Shown: in pieces, positions 25,717-35,487 of the stretch
Layout of the letters: each line of letters starts with the position of its first letter
How positions within the stretch are numbered: position 1 is the first letter of the stretch
From: AP-15 sp963737145
GTDB lineage: Bacteria; Pseudomonadota; Alphaproteobacteria; ATCC43930; CGMCC-115725
Direction of reading: 5' to 3'
Assembly: GCA_963737145.1 (NCBI GenBank)
Contig: CAVTRO010000004.1
Location: 372,001-436,000 of the forward strand
DNA length: 64,000 bases
Position numbers and translations under genes: made by a program
The notes under the pieces: generated by a model
What the model was told of the DNA's origin: nothing
Seen by the model: only the letters and a program-made list of their open reading frames with translations
The model's database searches: none

Positions 25717-26481
25717 ATGCACGCATCGGCAACTCTTGCGAGCTGGGCCATCAGCCGTTTGCGGCGGATCGGCAGAGCCGTCGTCGACGGGGTGTTGCCG
25801 CCGCGCTGCCTTGCGTGCAGTGAAACGATCGGCGAGCCCGATGCTCTGTGCGGCCGGTGCTGGCGAGGGATGACGTTTTTTGCGCCGCCGTGGTGCGCGA
25901 CCTGCGGCGCGCCGTTTGCGCACCCGATGGGAGAGGATGCGATCTGCGGGGCCTGCGCCGGCGAACGGCGCAGCTGGGACCGGGCGCGATCGGTGCTGCG
26001 CTACGACAAGCACAGCCGTCACTTGGTGCTCGGGCTGAAGCATGGCGACCGGACCCATGTAGCCGGAGCGTTCGGGCGCTGGATGCACCGCACCGGAGGT
26101 GAGGTCCTCGCCGATACCGACTTGCTCGTCCCGGTGCCGTTGCATTGGACCCGCTTGTTTCAGCGGCGCTACAACCAAGCGGCTCTGTTGGCACAGACGA
26201 TCCGCTCCGCCGGCGGTCCCGAGGTCGCGGCGGACTGGCTGGTTCGCCGCCGCCGGACACCCTCGCAAGGCCATCTGGGACCGGCGGCGCGCGAACGCAA
26301 CGTACGAGGCGCCTTCGCGGTTCAGGCCGGCCGAAGCTTCGCCGGGAAGCGGGTCGTGGTAATCGACGATGTCATGACGACAGGTGCGACGGTCGAGGAG
26401 TGCGCCCGCATACTAAAGCGGGCTGGGGCCGCATCGGTCGGGGTTTTGACATTGGCCCGGGCCTTGCGCGTCGGGGCATAG
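25717..26481 (+). CDS. comF: ComF family protein (phosphoribosyltransferase fold)
   Basis: A 254-residue protein with an N-terminal zinc ribbon: PPRCLACSE, ALCGRCW, PWCATCG and ICGACAG give four CxxC pairs within the first 85 residues. A phosphoribosyltransferase domain follows, with the PRPP motif VVVIDDVMTTGAT near residue 215 and the family blocks VPVPLHWTRLFQRRYNQA and RRTPSQGHLGPAARERNV. ComF takes part in DNA uptake in naturally competent species; here the role is unproven. First gene of comF, grxC, nitrilase. Confidence 0.93.
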   Translation: MHASATLASWAISRLRRIGRAVVDGVLPPRCLACSETIGEPDALCGRCWRGMTFFAPPWCATCGAPFAHPMGEDAICGACAGERRSWDRARSVLRYDKHSRHLVLGLKHGDRTHVAGAFGRWMHRTGGEVLADTDLLVPVPLHWTRLFQRRYNQAALLAQTIRSAGGPEVAADWLVRRRRTPSQGHLGPAARERNVRGAFAVQAGRSFAGKRVVVIDDVMTTGATVEECARILKRAGAASVGVLTLARALRVGA

Positions 26482-26580
26482 CCGCTACGCAGCCCCGGCT
26501 CCGGGCTTGGCACGCTGACGTTGTCGTCTTAATTGAAGCATATGCGCGCCCGCACGGTCGCGACTTGGAGTTCCGCCGGA

Positions 26581-26844
26581 ATGGCTGAAGTCGAGCTTTA
26601 CACGACAATGTTCTGCCCCTACTGCGCGCGCGCCCGCGCGTTGTTGGAGCGCAAAGGCATCGCCTACACCGAAATCGACATTATCGAGGAACCGGGGCGG
26701 CGCGACGAGATGATCCGGCGCGCCGGCGGGCGTACGTCGGTTCCGCAGATCTTCATCAACGGCGAGCACATCGGAGGCTCCGACGAATTGGCCGCGCTCG
26801 ACCGCGCGGGCGAACTCGACGCCAAGCTCGGGAGCGCGAAATGA
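26581..26844 (+). CDS. grxC: Glutaredoxin 3
   Basis: An 87-residue thiol oxidoreductase with active site C12-P-Y-C15 (TMFCPYCARA), the cis-proline stretch TSVPQIFING and the GG motif HIGGSDEL that holds glutathione. Start ATG 26581 (MAEVELYTT) is the family start; upstream ATGs at 26533 and 26542 add residues without similarity. Its stop overlaps the start of the nitrilase gene (ATGA). Confidence 0.95.
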   Translation: MAEVELYTTMFCPYCARARALLERKGIAYTEIDIIEEPGRRDEMIRRAGGRTSVPQIFINGEHIGGSDELAALDRAGELDAKLGSAK

Positions 26845-27719
26845 GCGGCGCCTTCACGGTTTCCTGCATTCAGTTCACCTCGGCCCGGGATTACGAGCCC
26901 AACATCCGCGTTGTCTCCGAGCTGGTACGGCGGGCGCGCGACGGCGGCGCCGATCTCGTCATGACGCCCGAGAATACCGGGCTCACTGAGCCGGTCGGCA
27001 AATTGCGCCGCGAAAAGGCCCGTGACGAGGCAAACCATCCCGTGCTGTCCGCCTTGCGCGAGGTTGCGCAAGAGACCGGGGTTTGGCTGCTCATCGGCTC
27101 GCTCGCCGTCGATCTGTCGCGAGAACCTGGGACCGCCGCAGGGGAGCGACGTCTCGCCAACCGTTCCTATCTCGTTGATCCCGGCGGAGCGGTCGTCGCC
27201 CACTACGACAAGATCCACATGTTCGACGTGGATCTCGCCGGCGGCGAGAGCTATCGGGAGAGCAACGCCTTCCGGCCCGGTGGCCGCGCGGTGCTCGCCG
27301 AGACGCCGTGGGGCGTTCTCGGGATGACGGTGTGCTATGATCTGCGGTTCCCGCACCTCTATCGCGCGCTCGCCCAAGCCGGGGCCGATTTCCTGGCGAT
27401 CCCCTCCGCCTTTACGGTGCCGACGGGGAAAGCGCATTGGCATGTGCTGTTGCGGGCGCGGGCAATCGAGAACGGGTGCTTCGTGTTCGCCCCCGCGCAA
27501 TGGGGCGAGCATGCCGAAGGCAGGCGGACCTACGGCCATTCGCTGATCGTCGACCCGTGGGGTGAGGTGCTCGCCGATGGCGGCGAAGGCGTCGGGATCG
27601 TCAGCGCCCGCATCGACCCAACGGCGATCGCCAAGGCGCGCCGCATGGTCCCGTCGTTACAGCACGACAGACCGTTTACAAAGCCGGAGCTTGCCGCCCG
27701 TCCTCTCGCGGCCGAGTAG
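26841..27719 (+). CDS. Carbon-nitrogen hydrolase (nitrilase superfamily, Nit1/Nit2-like)
   Basis: A 292-residue amidase with the Glu-Lys-Cys triad visible: E in MTPENTG (about residue 41), K in HYDKIHMFDVDL, C in MTVCYDLRFPHLYRAL. The motif HYDKIHMFDVDL and overall length match the Nit branch that hydrolyses deaminated glutathione or omega-amides. Being translationally coupled to grxC fits a role in glutathione damage repair; that link is inference. The last 44 bases overlap the convergent Uma2 gene. Confidence 0.92.
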   Translation: MSGAFTVSCIQFTSARDYEPNIRVVSELVRRARDGGADLVMTPENTGLTEPVGKLRREKARDEANHPVLSALREVAQETGVWLLIGSLAVDLSREPGTAAGERRLANRSYLVDPGGAVVAHYDKIHMFDVDLAGGESYRESNAFRPGGRAVLAETPWGVLGMTVCYDLRFPHLYRALAQAGADFLAIPSAFTVPTGKAHWHVLLRARAIENGCFVFAPAQWGEHAEGRRTYGHSLIVDPWGEVLADGGEGVGIVSARIDPTAIAKARRMVPSLQHDRPFTKPELAARPLAAE

Positions 27720-28269
27720 CATCGAGCTCGGTGTCCTCGTAGACGGTGTCGAGGCTGATCTCGACCCCGATGGAGGAGAGCGTAAGGGTGGCATCTCCCT
27801 CGACAATCTCGTCCGTCCAACGATCCCCCGACCGGGTGTACAGATCGACACGCCGAGCATCCTGCTCAACGATGGCATACTGCTGGATAGATGGCGTCGC
27901 GAAGTAATCGAATTTCTTACGGCCGCGATCCTCCCGCTCGGTGCTGGGCGATATCACCTCGATGAGGACGATCGGGTCGGGGACGATATCGTCTTTGCCG
28001 CCAAAGAGCGTGCACGTCACGGTAATGTCCGGGTACCGGACCGAACCTCCCGCCAGAACCTTCGCATCGTTCGTGAACGGTCGACATCCGCTACCCCGTA
28101 AGGACTGTCGTAATGCGAAAGCGATGTTCATTGTAATGGTGACATGGACGAGAGAGGCGCCGGTCATCATCGTGACGACGCCGCCAGCGTATTCATAACG
28201 CTCTGGCTGTTCCCGCTCCCAGGCGAGAAACTCCGCCACAGACATTAACTTCTCGGCGACCCTCGACAT
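27676..28269 (-). CDS. Uma2 family (DUF820) putative endonuclease
   Basis: A 197-residue protein of the PD-(D/E)xK-fold Uma2/DUF820 family. The active-site pattern can be read as RYPDITVTC (Asp), DPIVLIEVISPSTE (Glu) and GRKKFDYFATPSIQQYAIVE (Lys), preceded by the typical ERYEYAGGVVTMMTGAS start. The family is very abundant in cyanobacteria and scattered in proteobacteria, with unclear function. It begins 10 bases after the stop of the methyltransferase gene on the same strand, so the two may be cotranscribed. Interrupts the usual comF-to-lysC order. Confidence 0.9.
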   Translation of the reverse strand: MSRVAEKLMSVAEFLAWEREQPERYEYAGGVVTMMTGASLVHVTITMNIAFALRQSLRGSGCRPFTNDAKVLAGGSVRYPDITVTCTLFGGKDDIVPDPIVLIEVISPSTEREDRGRKKFDYFATPSIQQYAIVEQDARRVDLYTRSGDRWTDEIVEGDATLTLSSIGVEISLDTVYEDTELDATRPREDGRQAPAL

Positions 28270-28278
28270 CGTGGAACG

Positions 28279-28863
28279 CTACTCCTGTAACTGGCCCATG
28301 TCCAACCCTACCGGATCGGGCAGATAGCCAACCGGCCCCGTAATTGCGGTGATGCGCTGGATCACGGCAGGGCGCGGTACCGAAACTTCGCCCTGCTCAA
28401 AGGCGACGATCGTTAGCACAGAAAAGGCGTCCAGCAGCTCGCCGGGACGCAGTAGGAAATCGGGATTGTGCGGGTGCCCGAACTGCTCGTTGCCACGCGC
28501 GAAGGTCTCGTAGATCAGCACACCGCCGGGCGCGAGGGCTCGGGCGATCCCGGGCAGCAGCGGGCGGTGCAGGTAATTGGTCACGACAACGCCATCGTAG
28601 CCGGTACCGAGCACCCATGGGGAGCCGTCCTCCAAATCGATCTGCCGCACCTCGCAGACCCACGCGGCAAGGGGCAATAGCGCCGAGATGTCGCGGTCGA
28701 CCGCGCACACAGCAAAGCCGCCCTCGAGCAGAAGCCGGGTATGCCGGCCGCTGCCCGCGGCGAGGTCGAGCACGCGCCCGCCGCGTCTGATCAGCGGCAC
28801 GAATCGTCTAACCCAAGCAGAGGCTGGTGCGGAGGACACCCGCAACTCCGTGTTTACAGCCAT
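28279..28863 (-). CDS. Class I SAM-dependent methyltransferase (TehB-like)
   Basis: A 194-residue methyltransferase with SAM motif I as RVLDLAAGSGRHTRLLLEGG, an acidic strand end in VCAVDRDISAL, and APGGVLIYETFARGNEQFGHP, the pattern seen in small TehB-like enzymes. Divergent from the DUF1178 gene, with 64 bases between. Target unknown. Confidence 0.88.
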   Translation of the reverse strand: MAVNTELRVSSAPASAWVRRFVPLIRRGGRVLDLAAGSGRHTRLLLEGGFAVCAVDRDISALLPLAAWVCEVRQIDLEDGSPWVLGTGYDGVVVTNYLHRPLLPGIARALAPGGVLIYETFARGNEQFGHPHNPDFLLRPGELLDAFSVLTIVAFEQGEVSVPRPAVIQRITAITGPVGYLPDPVGLDMGQLQE

Positions 28864-28927
28864 GTCGGCATACTCTTGGACAGCCCAGAGGGGCCGGTGT
28901 ACAACTGCCGGCTAGGAGGTTGCCTCG

Positions 28928-29338
28928 ATGATCCTGTTCACGTTGCGATGCGCTCATGGCCACGAGTTCGAAGGGTGGTTTCGTGACGGAGACGGGTTCG
29001 AGGCGCAGCAGAAGGCCGGCGAGATTGCCTGCCCCGAATGCGGTCAAACCGCGGTCGAGAAAGCGGTAATGGCGCCGCGCCTCGGCCGAACGAAGGAGAG
29101 TTCTCCGCCGATCTCTCCGGCACAGTTTCGCGCGGCGCTGCTCGAAATGCGGCGGCAGGTCGAGACCCACTGCGATTACGTCGGCGAGCGCTTTGCCGAA
29201 GAAGCCCGGCGCATCCACTATGGCGAGATCGATCCGCACGGCATCTACGGCGAGGCCAGCCAAGAGGAGTCGCGCGAACTCACCGATGAGGGGATCAGCT
29301 TTGGCCGGATCCCCTGGGTCCCGCAAACCGACAGCTGA
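28928..29338 (+). CDS. DUF1178 family protein
   Basis: A 136-residue protein starting MILFTLRCAHGHEFEGWFR with a zinc-ribbon-like pair (RCAHGH and ACPECGQTAVEKAVMAP). The C-terminal half has the conserved YVGERFAEEARRIHYGE and the ending GISFGRIPWVP. ATG 28928 has GGAGG nine bases upstream. DUF1178 is nearly always near comF/grxC/nitrilase and ubiG in alphaproteobacteria, as here. Function unknown. Confidence 0.93.
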   Translation: MILFTLRCAHGHEFEGWFRDGDGFEAQQKAGEIACPECGQTAVEKAVMAPRLGRTKESSPPISPAQFRAALLEMRRQVETHCDYVGERFAEEARRIHYGEIDPHGIYGEASQEESRELTDEGISFGRIPWVPQTDS

Positions 29339-29348
29339 GCGGGGCGGC

Positions 29349-30104
29349 TCACCGCCGCACCGCCATCACCATGTAATTGATTTCCAGATCGCGCGAAAGC
29401 GACCATTCCCCGCGGATCCAATCATAGCTGACGCCGGTCATCTCGGTGGGGCTCAAGCCGTTGCGGCGCAATCCGAGGATGAGCTCGGAAGGGCGCATGA
29501 ATTTGCGCCAATCATGCGTGCCGCGAGGCAGCCAGCCGAGCAGGTATTCGGCGCCGATGATCGCCGCGGCAAAAGACCGGGGGGTGCGGTTCAAGGTGGC
29601 GGCGATAAAAGCTCCCCCTTGCCGGACCAGCGCGCCGACAGACCCGAGAAAAACACCGGGATCGGCGACATGCTCGATAATTTCGAGCGCCAGGACCGCG
29701 TCGAAGCGTTGCCCGGAGCTGGCCATCAATTCGCCGGCCATGGCTTCGGCGGTGGCGACGCGGTAATCGATCGATAGCCCCGTTGCTTCGGCGTGGGCGC
29801 GGGCGACGGCGATAGCCTGGTCATCCGCGTCGACCGCCGTAACGGCAAAGCCGAGACGCGACATCGGTTCGGCGATGAGGCCGCCGCCGCAGCCTATATC
29901 CAGCAGAGTGAGCCCATCGAATGGCCGCAATGAGGAAATATTGCGTCCGAAATGCGCCGTCAGGTGTTGACGAATATAATCGAGCCGAACGGGGTTGAGC
30001 CGATGCAGGGGGCGAAAGCTCCCCTCCGGATCCCACCACGCCTCGGCGTGCGCGGCAAAGCGTTCGACCTCCTGCGGGTCGACCGTAGCGCTGGTGGCGC
30101 GCAC
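29349..30104 (-). CDS. ubiG: Ubiquinone biosynthesis O-methyltransferase
   Basis: Methylates two hydroxyl groups on the ubiquinone ring. The protein of about 251 residues has the family opening VERFAAHAEAWWDPEGSFRPLHRLNPVR, SAM motif I TLLDIGCGGGLIAEPM, the ALEIIEHV block and LPRGTHDWRKFMRPSEL. I place the start at the GTG at 30104, because AAGAAGGA lies seven bases upstream and it matches the normal length; the ATG at 30203 would add 33 residues without similarity and leave only 30 bases before lysC. Divergent from lysC. Confidence 0.93.
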   Translation of the reverse strand: MRATSATVDPQEVERFAAHAEAWWDPEGSFRPLHRLNPVRLDYIRQHLTAHFGRNISSLRPFDGLTLLDIGCGGGLIAEPMSRLGFAVTAVDADDQAIAVARAHAEATGLSIDYRVATAEAMAGELMASSGQRFDAVLALEIIEHVADPGVFLGSVGALVRQGGAFIAATLNRTPRSFAAAIIGAEYLLGWLPRGTHDWRKFMRPSELILGLRRNGLSPTEMTGVSYDWIRGEWSLSRDLEINYMVMAVRR

Positions 30105-30233
30105 CTTCGATCCTTCTTGGTTGAACGGTTCGCCCAATGGCCAGATAACCGGACGAGAGTACGGGTTGCCCCCGGCCCCGGCAATAACAGCGTAGGACCT
30201 CATTGGCAGATTTGCGGGACAAGTTCGAAACCC

Positions 30234-31458
30234 ATGGCGCGCATTGTTCAGAAGTTCGGCGGCACGTCGGTCGCCGATATCGCGCGGATCAAGAATGTCG
30301 CCCAGCGCGTCAAAGGCGAAGTCGACGCGCGGCAATGAAGTTGCCGTCGTCGTATCGGCGATGGCGGGAATCACCAACCAGCTCGTCCAGTGGACGCGCG
30401 ACACGAGCCGCCTGCACGACGCGCGCGAATACGATGTCGTGGTCGCGTCGGGCGAGCAGGTCACCGCGGGTCTGCTTTCGCTGGCTCTACAGGATCTCGG
30501 CGTCGATGCGCGCTCCTGGCTCGGCTGGCAAATCCCGATTCGCACGGACGGCGTGCACGGCAAAGCGCGGATCGAGGCGATCGACGTCACCGAGATTGGC
30601 CGCCGCCTCGCCCACGGCCAGGTCGCCGTCGTCGCGGGGTTTCAGGGGGTGGGGCCGCGCGGCCGGATAACGACGCTCGGCCGTGGTGGGTCCGACACCT
30701 CCGCCGTGGCGCTCGCGGCCGCGCTCGAAGCCGAGCGCTGTGACATTTTCACCGATGTCGACGGCGTCTATACGACGGATCCGCGCATCGTTGCGAAAGC
30801 CCGCAAGCTCAGTAAAATCACCTACGAAGAAATGTTGGAGATGGCGTCGCAGGGCGCCAAAGTGCTGCAGACGCGCTCGGTCGAATTGGCGATGAATCAT
30901 CGGGTGCGCGTGCAGGTGCTGTCGAGCTTTACCGAGGCTCCCGGAACCCTGGTGGTCGATGAAGACGAGATCGTGGAAAAGCAAGTTGTAAGCGGTATCG
31001 CGTACAGCCGCGACGAAGCCAAGATCACCGTGCAGAAGGTGGCCGATCGGCCGGGTGTCGCAGCCGCCATCTTTGGTCCGCTCGCCGATCATGCGATCAA
31101 TGTCGATATGATCGTGCAGAGCGCTTCCGAGGATGGACGCACCGCCGATCTCACCTTCACTGTGGCGCGCGCCGACCTCGACCGGGCAGTAGAAGTACTG
31201 GAGAAGGGGAAAAACTCGATTGGTTTCGCTGTGCTCAAGCCCGATCCGAACGTTGTCAAGGTTTCGGTCATCGGCGTCGGCATGCGCAGCCATGCCGGGG
31301 TCGCCAAGCAGATGTTTCAAACGCTGGCCGACAAGGGCATCAACATCCAGGTGATTTCGACATCCGAGATCAAGGTCAGCGTCCTGATCGCGGCCGAGTA
31401 TACCGAACTCGCGCTGCGGGCGTTGCACACTGCCTATGGGCTCGACACGGCCGGATGA
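30234..31458 (+). pseudogene. lysC: Aspartate kinase, one frameshift near the N-terminus
   Basis: Phosphorylates aspartate for lysine, threonine, methionine and diaminopimelate. ATG 30234 opens MARIVQKFGGTSVADIARIKNVAQRV and runs to a stop at 30338. The next frame continues directly with GNEVAVVVSAMAGITNQL, VASGEQVTAGL, GRGGSDTSAVALAAAL, the DVDGVYTTDPRI block and two C-terminal ACT domains. One extra base in GACGCGC at about 30324-30330 explains the break; corrected length is about 407. As lysC is normally essential, a sequencing indel is more likely than a dead gene. Its stop overlaps the next gene's start (ATGA). Confidence 0.93.
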
Positions 31459-32554
31459 CCGAGGGGATCGGTGCAGCGGAGTTTCCCGCGGCCGAAGCGC
31501 GCTCAGCCAGCGAGCGGAAAACCGAACGCCAATGCCTACCCGCCGAACTCGACCGATTGTGGGTCCGCGGCCGGGATGTTCTCGGCTGCGATCTCGCCAT
31601 CATGGGCGGCGCGATGACCTGGGTATCCGAGCGCAACCTGGTCGCCGCCATTTCGAATGCCGGCGGGTTCGGGGTCATCGCCTCGGGATCGATGTCGCCG
31701 CAGCTGTTGTCTGCGGAGATCGAAGTCGACGGCAGGCGCTGACCCGAAGGCCGTTCGGCGTCAATCTGATCACCTTGCACCCGCAGCTGCTCGAATTGAT
31801 CGAGGTATGCGCGGCGCATCGGGTCGGCCATGTCGTGCTGGCCGGCGGCCTGCCGAGCAGCGCCGCGGTGAACGCAATCAAGCGCAGCGGCGCTCGGGTC
31901 TTGTGTTTCGCACCTTCCCTCGGCTTTGCGCGCAAGCTCGTGCGTATGGGCGCCGATGCGATCGTCATTGAAGGCAGCGAGGCGGGCGGGCATATCGGAC
32001 CGGTCTCGACCGGCGTGCTGGCGCAGGAGATCCTGCCGCATCTCACCGAGGTCCCGGTTTTCGTCGCCGGCGGGATTGGCCGCGGCGAAGCGATGCTGGC
32101 CTATCTCGAGATGGGCGCCTCCGGCGTCCAGCTCGGCACCCGCTTTGTCTGCGCGCATGAGTCGATCGCTCACCCGCGCTTCAAGCAGGCCTTCATCCGG
32201 GCCGCGGCGCGCGATGCGGTCGCTTCGGTCCAGCTCGATCCGCGCTTTCCGGTGATTCCGGTTCGCGCGCTCGCCAATGCGGCGACCGAGCGGTTTGTCG
32301 CAATGCAGCGCCGGCTGATAGATCGATGCGCTCGGGGCGAGCTGTCGCAAAAAGAAGCCCAGCTCGAAGTCGAGCATTTTTGGGTCGGCGCGCTGCATCG
32401 TTCGGTGATCGACGGCGATATCGAGGGAGGCTCGTTGATGGCGGGCCAGAGCGTGGGTTTCGTCACGCGCGAGCAGAGCACCGCCGAAATACTCGAAGAG
32501 CTGGTCAGCCAGGCCCTTGCCGTCATTGCCGCCCGCCGACGGCAGCGCGCCTGA
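31455..32554 (+). pseudogene. Nitronate monooxygenase (2-nitropropane dioxygenase family), frameshifted
   Basis: FMN-dependent TIM-barrel enzyme that oxidises alkyl nitronates. The first frame (31455-31742) has MGGAMTWVSERNLVAAISNAGGFGVIASGSM. The second, from about 31733, continues with RPFGVNLIT, VVLAGGLPSS, GADAIVIEGSEAGGHIGP (catalytic His region), PVFVAGGIGRGEAM and GASGVQLGTRFVCAHES to the normal C-terminus. The join needs a one-base deletion (or two-base insertion) near 31733. Corrected length is about 366 residues. Starts inside the lysC stop. Confidence 0.88.
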
Positions 32555-32596
32555 CGAGGGAAGTTGTGTTGACTTTTATTACACAGCAGTTTTGCG

Positions 32597-34723
32597 ATTA
32601 GGGGCGGTCCAGCAGGTCTACCAGTTCGTCAATTTTTCCGGCATAGCCGCCTTGTACCTGATCATCGATGCAGCGGCGCCATCGATCGGAGAGGCTCCAG
32701 CCGAGCGGCGGGTCGATGTGTCTCAAGCCGAAATGATAATACTTCACGTCCCGGGCGGGAGCGGGGGCGCCACGCCAATCACGCAAATCTTCGGCATAAG
32801 CGAGCCCGGACCACTCGCGTGCCGCCATCGCCGTGTCATACGCCGTAAGCAGCTCGCCCGAGGGCTTCGCAAGCTCGACCTTTTTCCCGCAAGCCGGGCT
32901 GCTGTCGCCCGGTTCGCCTTCCTCCGGCTGCTGATCCAGTTTCGCCGAGATGTGCGCATTGCCTCGAGATTTGTACGATGATCAGACGATTGAGGGACAG
33001 GTCTTGCCAATGGTCTTTCAGCCCCTTGAGGAGATCGAGCATCGTTGCCGCACCGTAATTGTCGAAATAACCGCCATCGACGATGTAATAGTGCTGGCTC
33101 CCGGCAGCGACCGCGCCGGCAGGCTCGACAAGCGGAAAGCGGGTGCTGTTGTCGATCGCGGTGCTAAGGGCAAGCCTTCTCGAATTCTGCGGGATTCAGT
33201 ATGACAGCGCCCAAGGATCTCTCAGGCGCAAGTTGCTGGTCACCGCGCGTTCGCCCGAAAGCTCGCCGGAATACGCCAATGTGCCGTTCAGCAACAAACT
33301 CGGATGATATTGCGCCGAACCGACCCACAATTCGTCAAAAGGGCGCGACAATCGATCTGTCCCAAAGGTGTCTAGCCAAGCCGCTTCCCACGCTCTCTCC
33401 AAAGCGTCGGCGCGATCGACGGGAAATGAAGCGACCCAGTCATCAAGCCGCAGACCGGGTACCACGCGCCTGACAAGGTCACCGGTCAGAAACGAAGCCA
33501 TAATCGGGCTCATAAAATCATTGCCTAAAAATCTGCTGAGGCAAGATCTAAAAGGATAAAGGTTTTGGTGCTCCGCTCGGCATATCGGTTTTTCGGGTGA
33601 AAAGCCCGGATTCAACGCTGCGAAGGCGCCCGCGCCGAGGGCGCCGCCGGAAACTGCGCTGATTGCAAAAATCTTTCGCATAAAATCGGTTTTGCCGCGC
33701 TTGATCGCACCGTCTTCGATCGCGCCGAGAACGCTCGCCGTCCAGTAAGCGGCTCGTACACCGCCCCCGGCAGCGGCAACCAGGACCATTGTCCGCGGAT
33801 GAGCCGCGTTCTCGTTCATCCACGCAGCAATCCCGCGGTCGAGGTCCCGCAAAAAGATTTTCGGTGGAAGCGGCGCGCATCCTTGATCAGCGCACCTGAT
33901 CTCATGAAATTGACGCCGAAATGTGGGTAATAAAGGAGGAACATGATTATTGCGACAATCGAGCCAAAAAACGGGTACATGCTTCTGTGCGCCCGGCCGA
34001 CCAGCAGTGCGGCCAACCCCATTAGCAGCAGAAGGCCAATAAGCGCGATAAAGGGCACGCCAAAAATCCAGGCGATCGTCAGAGAAATGGAAGCAGGCCA
34101 CACGCAACATGCAATAAATAACGGCGGAGCTACCCATTCGAAGAAAATTCTCATCCTTTTGGCGTGTTCAGAGTCTCACATTCCAAAGCACATCCACGAA
34201 AAGGCGCATAACAGAAATGTAAAATCAAATACTCGCACCTGATATTTGGACCACTATAGGAGGCGAGCCAACCTCCCGCCAGGACTAGAAAGACAAGGCT
34301 GCTGAGGCAAGGAAGTTTATAGCAATAAATGCGCGCAAAACTCCTATACTCGGAGGATTCGAAATTGTCAGTCCTACTGGTAGCAAGTTGTTGCAAGCGG
34401 TTAGGAACCAGGCTGATGACCGACCGCGTCATCATCCAGACGATCCACGAGAACGCCAGGGCTTCGATGAAAAAGCCGAAGCCAATGCCGCCGAAGTCAA
34501 GAAAACCCGGGCCGGCCGTACCTGGCGGTATTACGACGCTCTCCAACAGGATTTCGCGCCCCTGGCCTGTGGCGGTCAAGAAATAGAATAATACGAGTTG
34601 TCCTACCAGAAATGGCCAAGACAACCGGAGAAACAGGTCAAGCAAGTGGCAGTGCTTCCACACCGGGGCACTAAAACGGTCGAGAAATGCGCGCACATCA
34701 CTGATGAGCTGCCGGAACATCAC
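32597..34723 (-). pseudogene. Membrane-anchored patatin-like phospholipase, heavily frameshifted
   Basis: Pieces of one protein lie in several minus-strand frames. The N-terminal membrane part is 34723-34151 (three or four hydrophobic helices) and 34154-33850 (two more, such as IALIGLLLLMGLAALLVG). The catalytic part at 34060-33196 has the oxyanion GGGVRAAYW and the serine elbow SAVSGGALG. After a stop at 33196 a third frame supplies NSTRFPLVEP and the catalytic Asp in VDGGYFDNYG (about 33075), then more breaks reach the stop near 32597 (LVDLLDRP). At least four shifts in 2.1 kb indicate real decay. The intact protein would have been about 700 residues with a Ser-Asp dyad. Confidence 0.8.
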
Positions 34724-34812
34724 GTCTGACCTGCAGGGCTGCAGCGGCCGTAGAATGCGAACTTACTGCGGATCTGCGCTCGATCAAGACCGATGCGGGC
34801 GTCTGTGGAAGC

Positions 34813-35316
34813 TCAGCGCCGTTCTTCGATGTGCAACGTCTGCTCGGCCGAAATCCAGCGCGAGACCGCTTCGGGGCGGGGCGGCGAGGGCACGCTGTGT
34901 CCGACGGACTGCAAGACCTGTTCCGGGCTGACAGTTCCGTTGCGGTCGCGCACCAGCCCCTTCGCGAGCGCTACCGCGGCGACCCCCTTGTTGGTTTCGA
35001 TCCGCTGGTCGAAATAAAACCATTTTTCGTCCCAGCACTCGACGCGTGTGACGATATCGAACATTTCGAACGGGCGCAGCCCGAAGCGGTAGCGGATCAG
35101 CGTGCTCCCGATCAAGGGCTGCCACCTGTTTCTGATAAAGAACCTGGCTAGACCAATGCGCAGCAAAAAATCGATGCGCCCGAGGTCGAAAACCGTCAGA
35201 TACCGACCATTGTTCATATGCAGGTTGAGGTCGAGATCGTTCGGCAAGACGCATCCCCGTACGCGTGAGGTGCTGTCCGGAGCAAGCCGGGGGCGAAAGG
35301 CCGTGCCGATAATCAC
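34813..35316 (-). CDS. Acyl-CoA thioesterase family protein (hotdog fold, THEM6-like)
   Basis: A 167-residue hotdog protein with the conserved VLPNDLDLNLHMNNGRYLTVFDLGR segment, whose Asp and N-N-G-R-Y pattern is the active-site helix in this group. WDEKWFYFDQRIETNKGVAAVALAKGLV forms the later strands. Stands between the decayed patatin gene and ptsP on the opposite strand to ptsP, with 89 bases to the patatin gene start. Substrate probably fatty-acyl-CoA or a related thioester; unproven. Confidence 0.87.
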   Translation of the reverse strand: MIIGTAFRPRLAPDSTSRVRGCVLPNDLDLNLHMNNGRYLTVFDLGRIDFLLRIGLARFFIRNRWQPLIGSTLIRYRFGLRPFEMFDIVTRVECWDEKWFYFDQRIETNKGVAAVALAKGLVRDRNGTVSPEQVLQSVGHSVPSPPRPEAVSRWISAEQTLHIEERR

Positions 35317-35487
35317 AATCAGCAGCCGGAGAGCAAGAATTCATAAAATGTTTCCTGCGCCCACGGTGACATACGCCGCAAACCCGGTCGAGACCATTCC
35401 GTGTGCTGGTGCCCATTGCTGTACTAGGATGGCGCCGACCAGGTGTTTTCTGGAGGCGTGCTTGCTGGGGAGCCGGGACGCGCAGGG

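Noticed and set aside
30160..30236. tRNA-like T-loop sequence (GTTCGAAACCC)
   Set aside because: No matching acceptor, D or anticodon stems around it; it is the lysC leader region.
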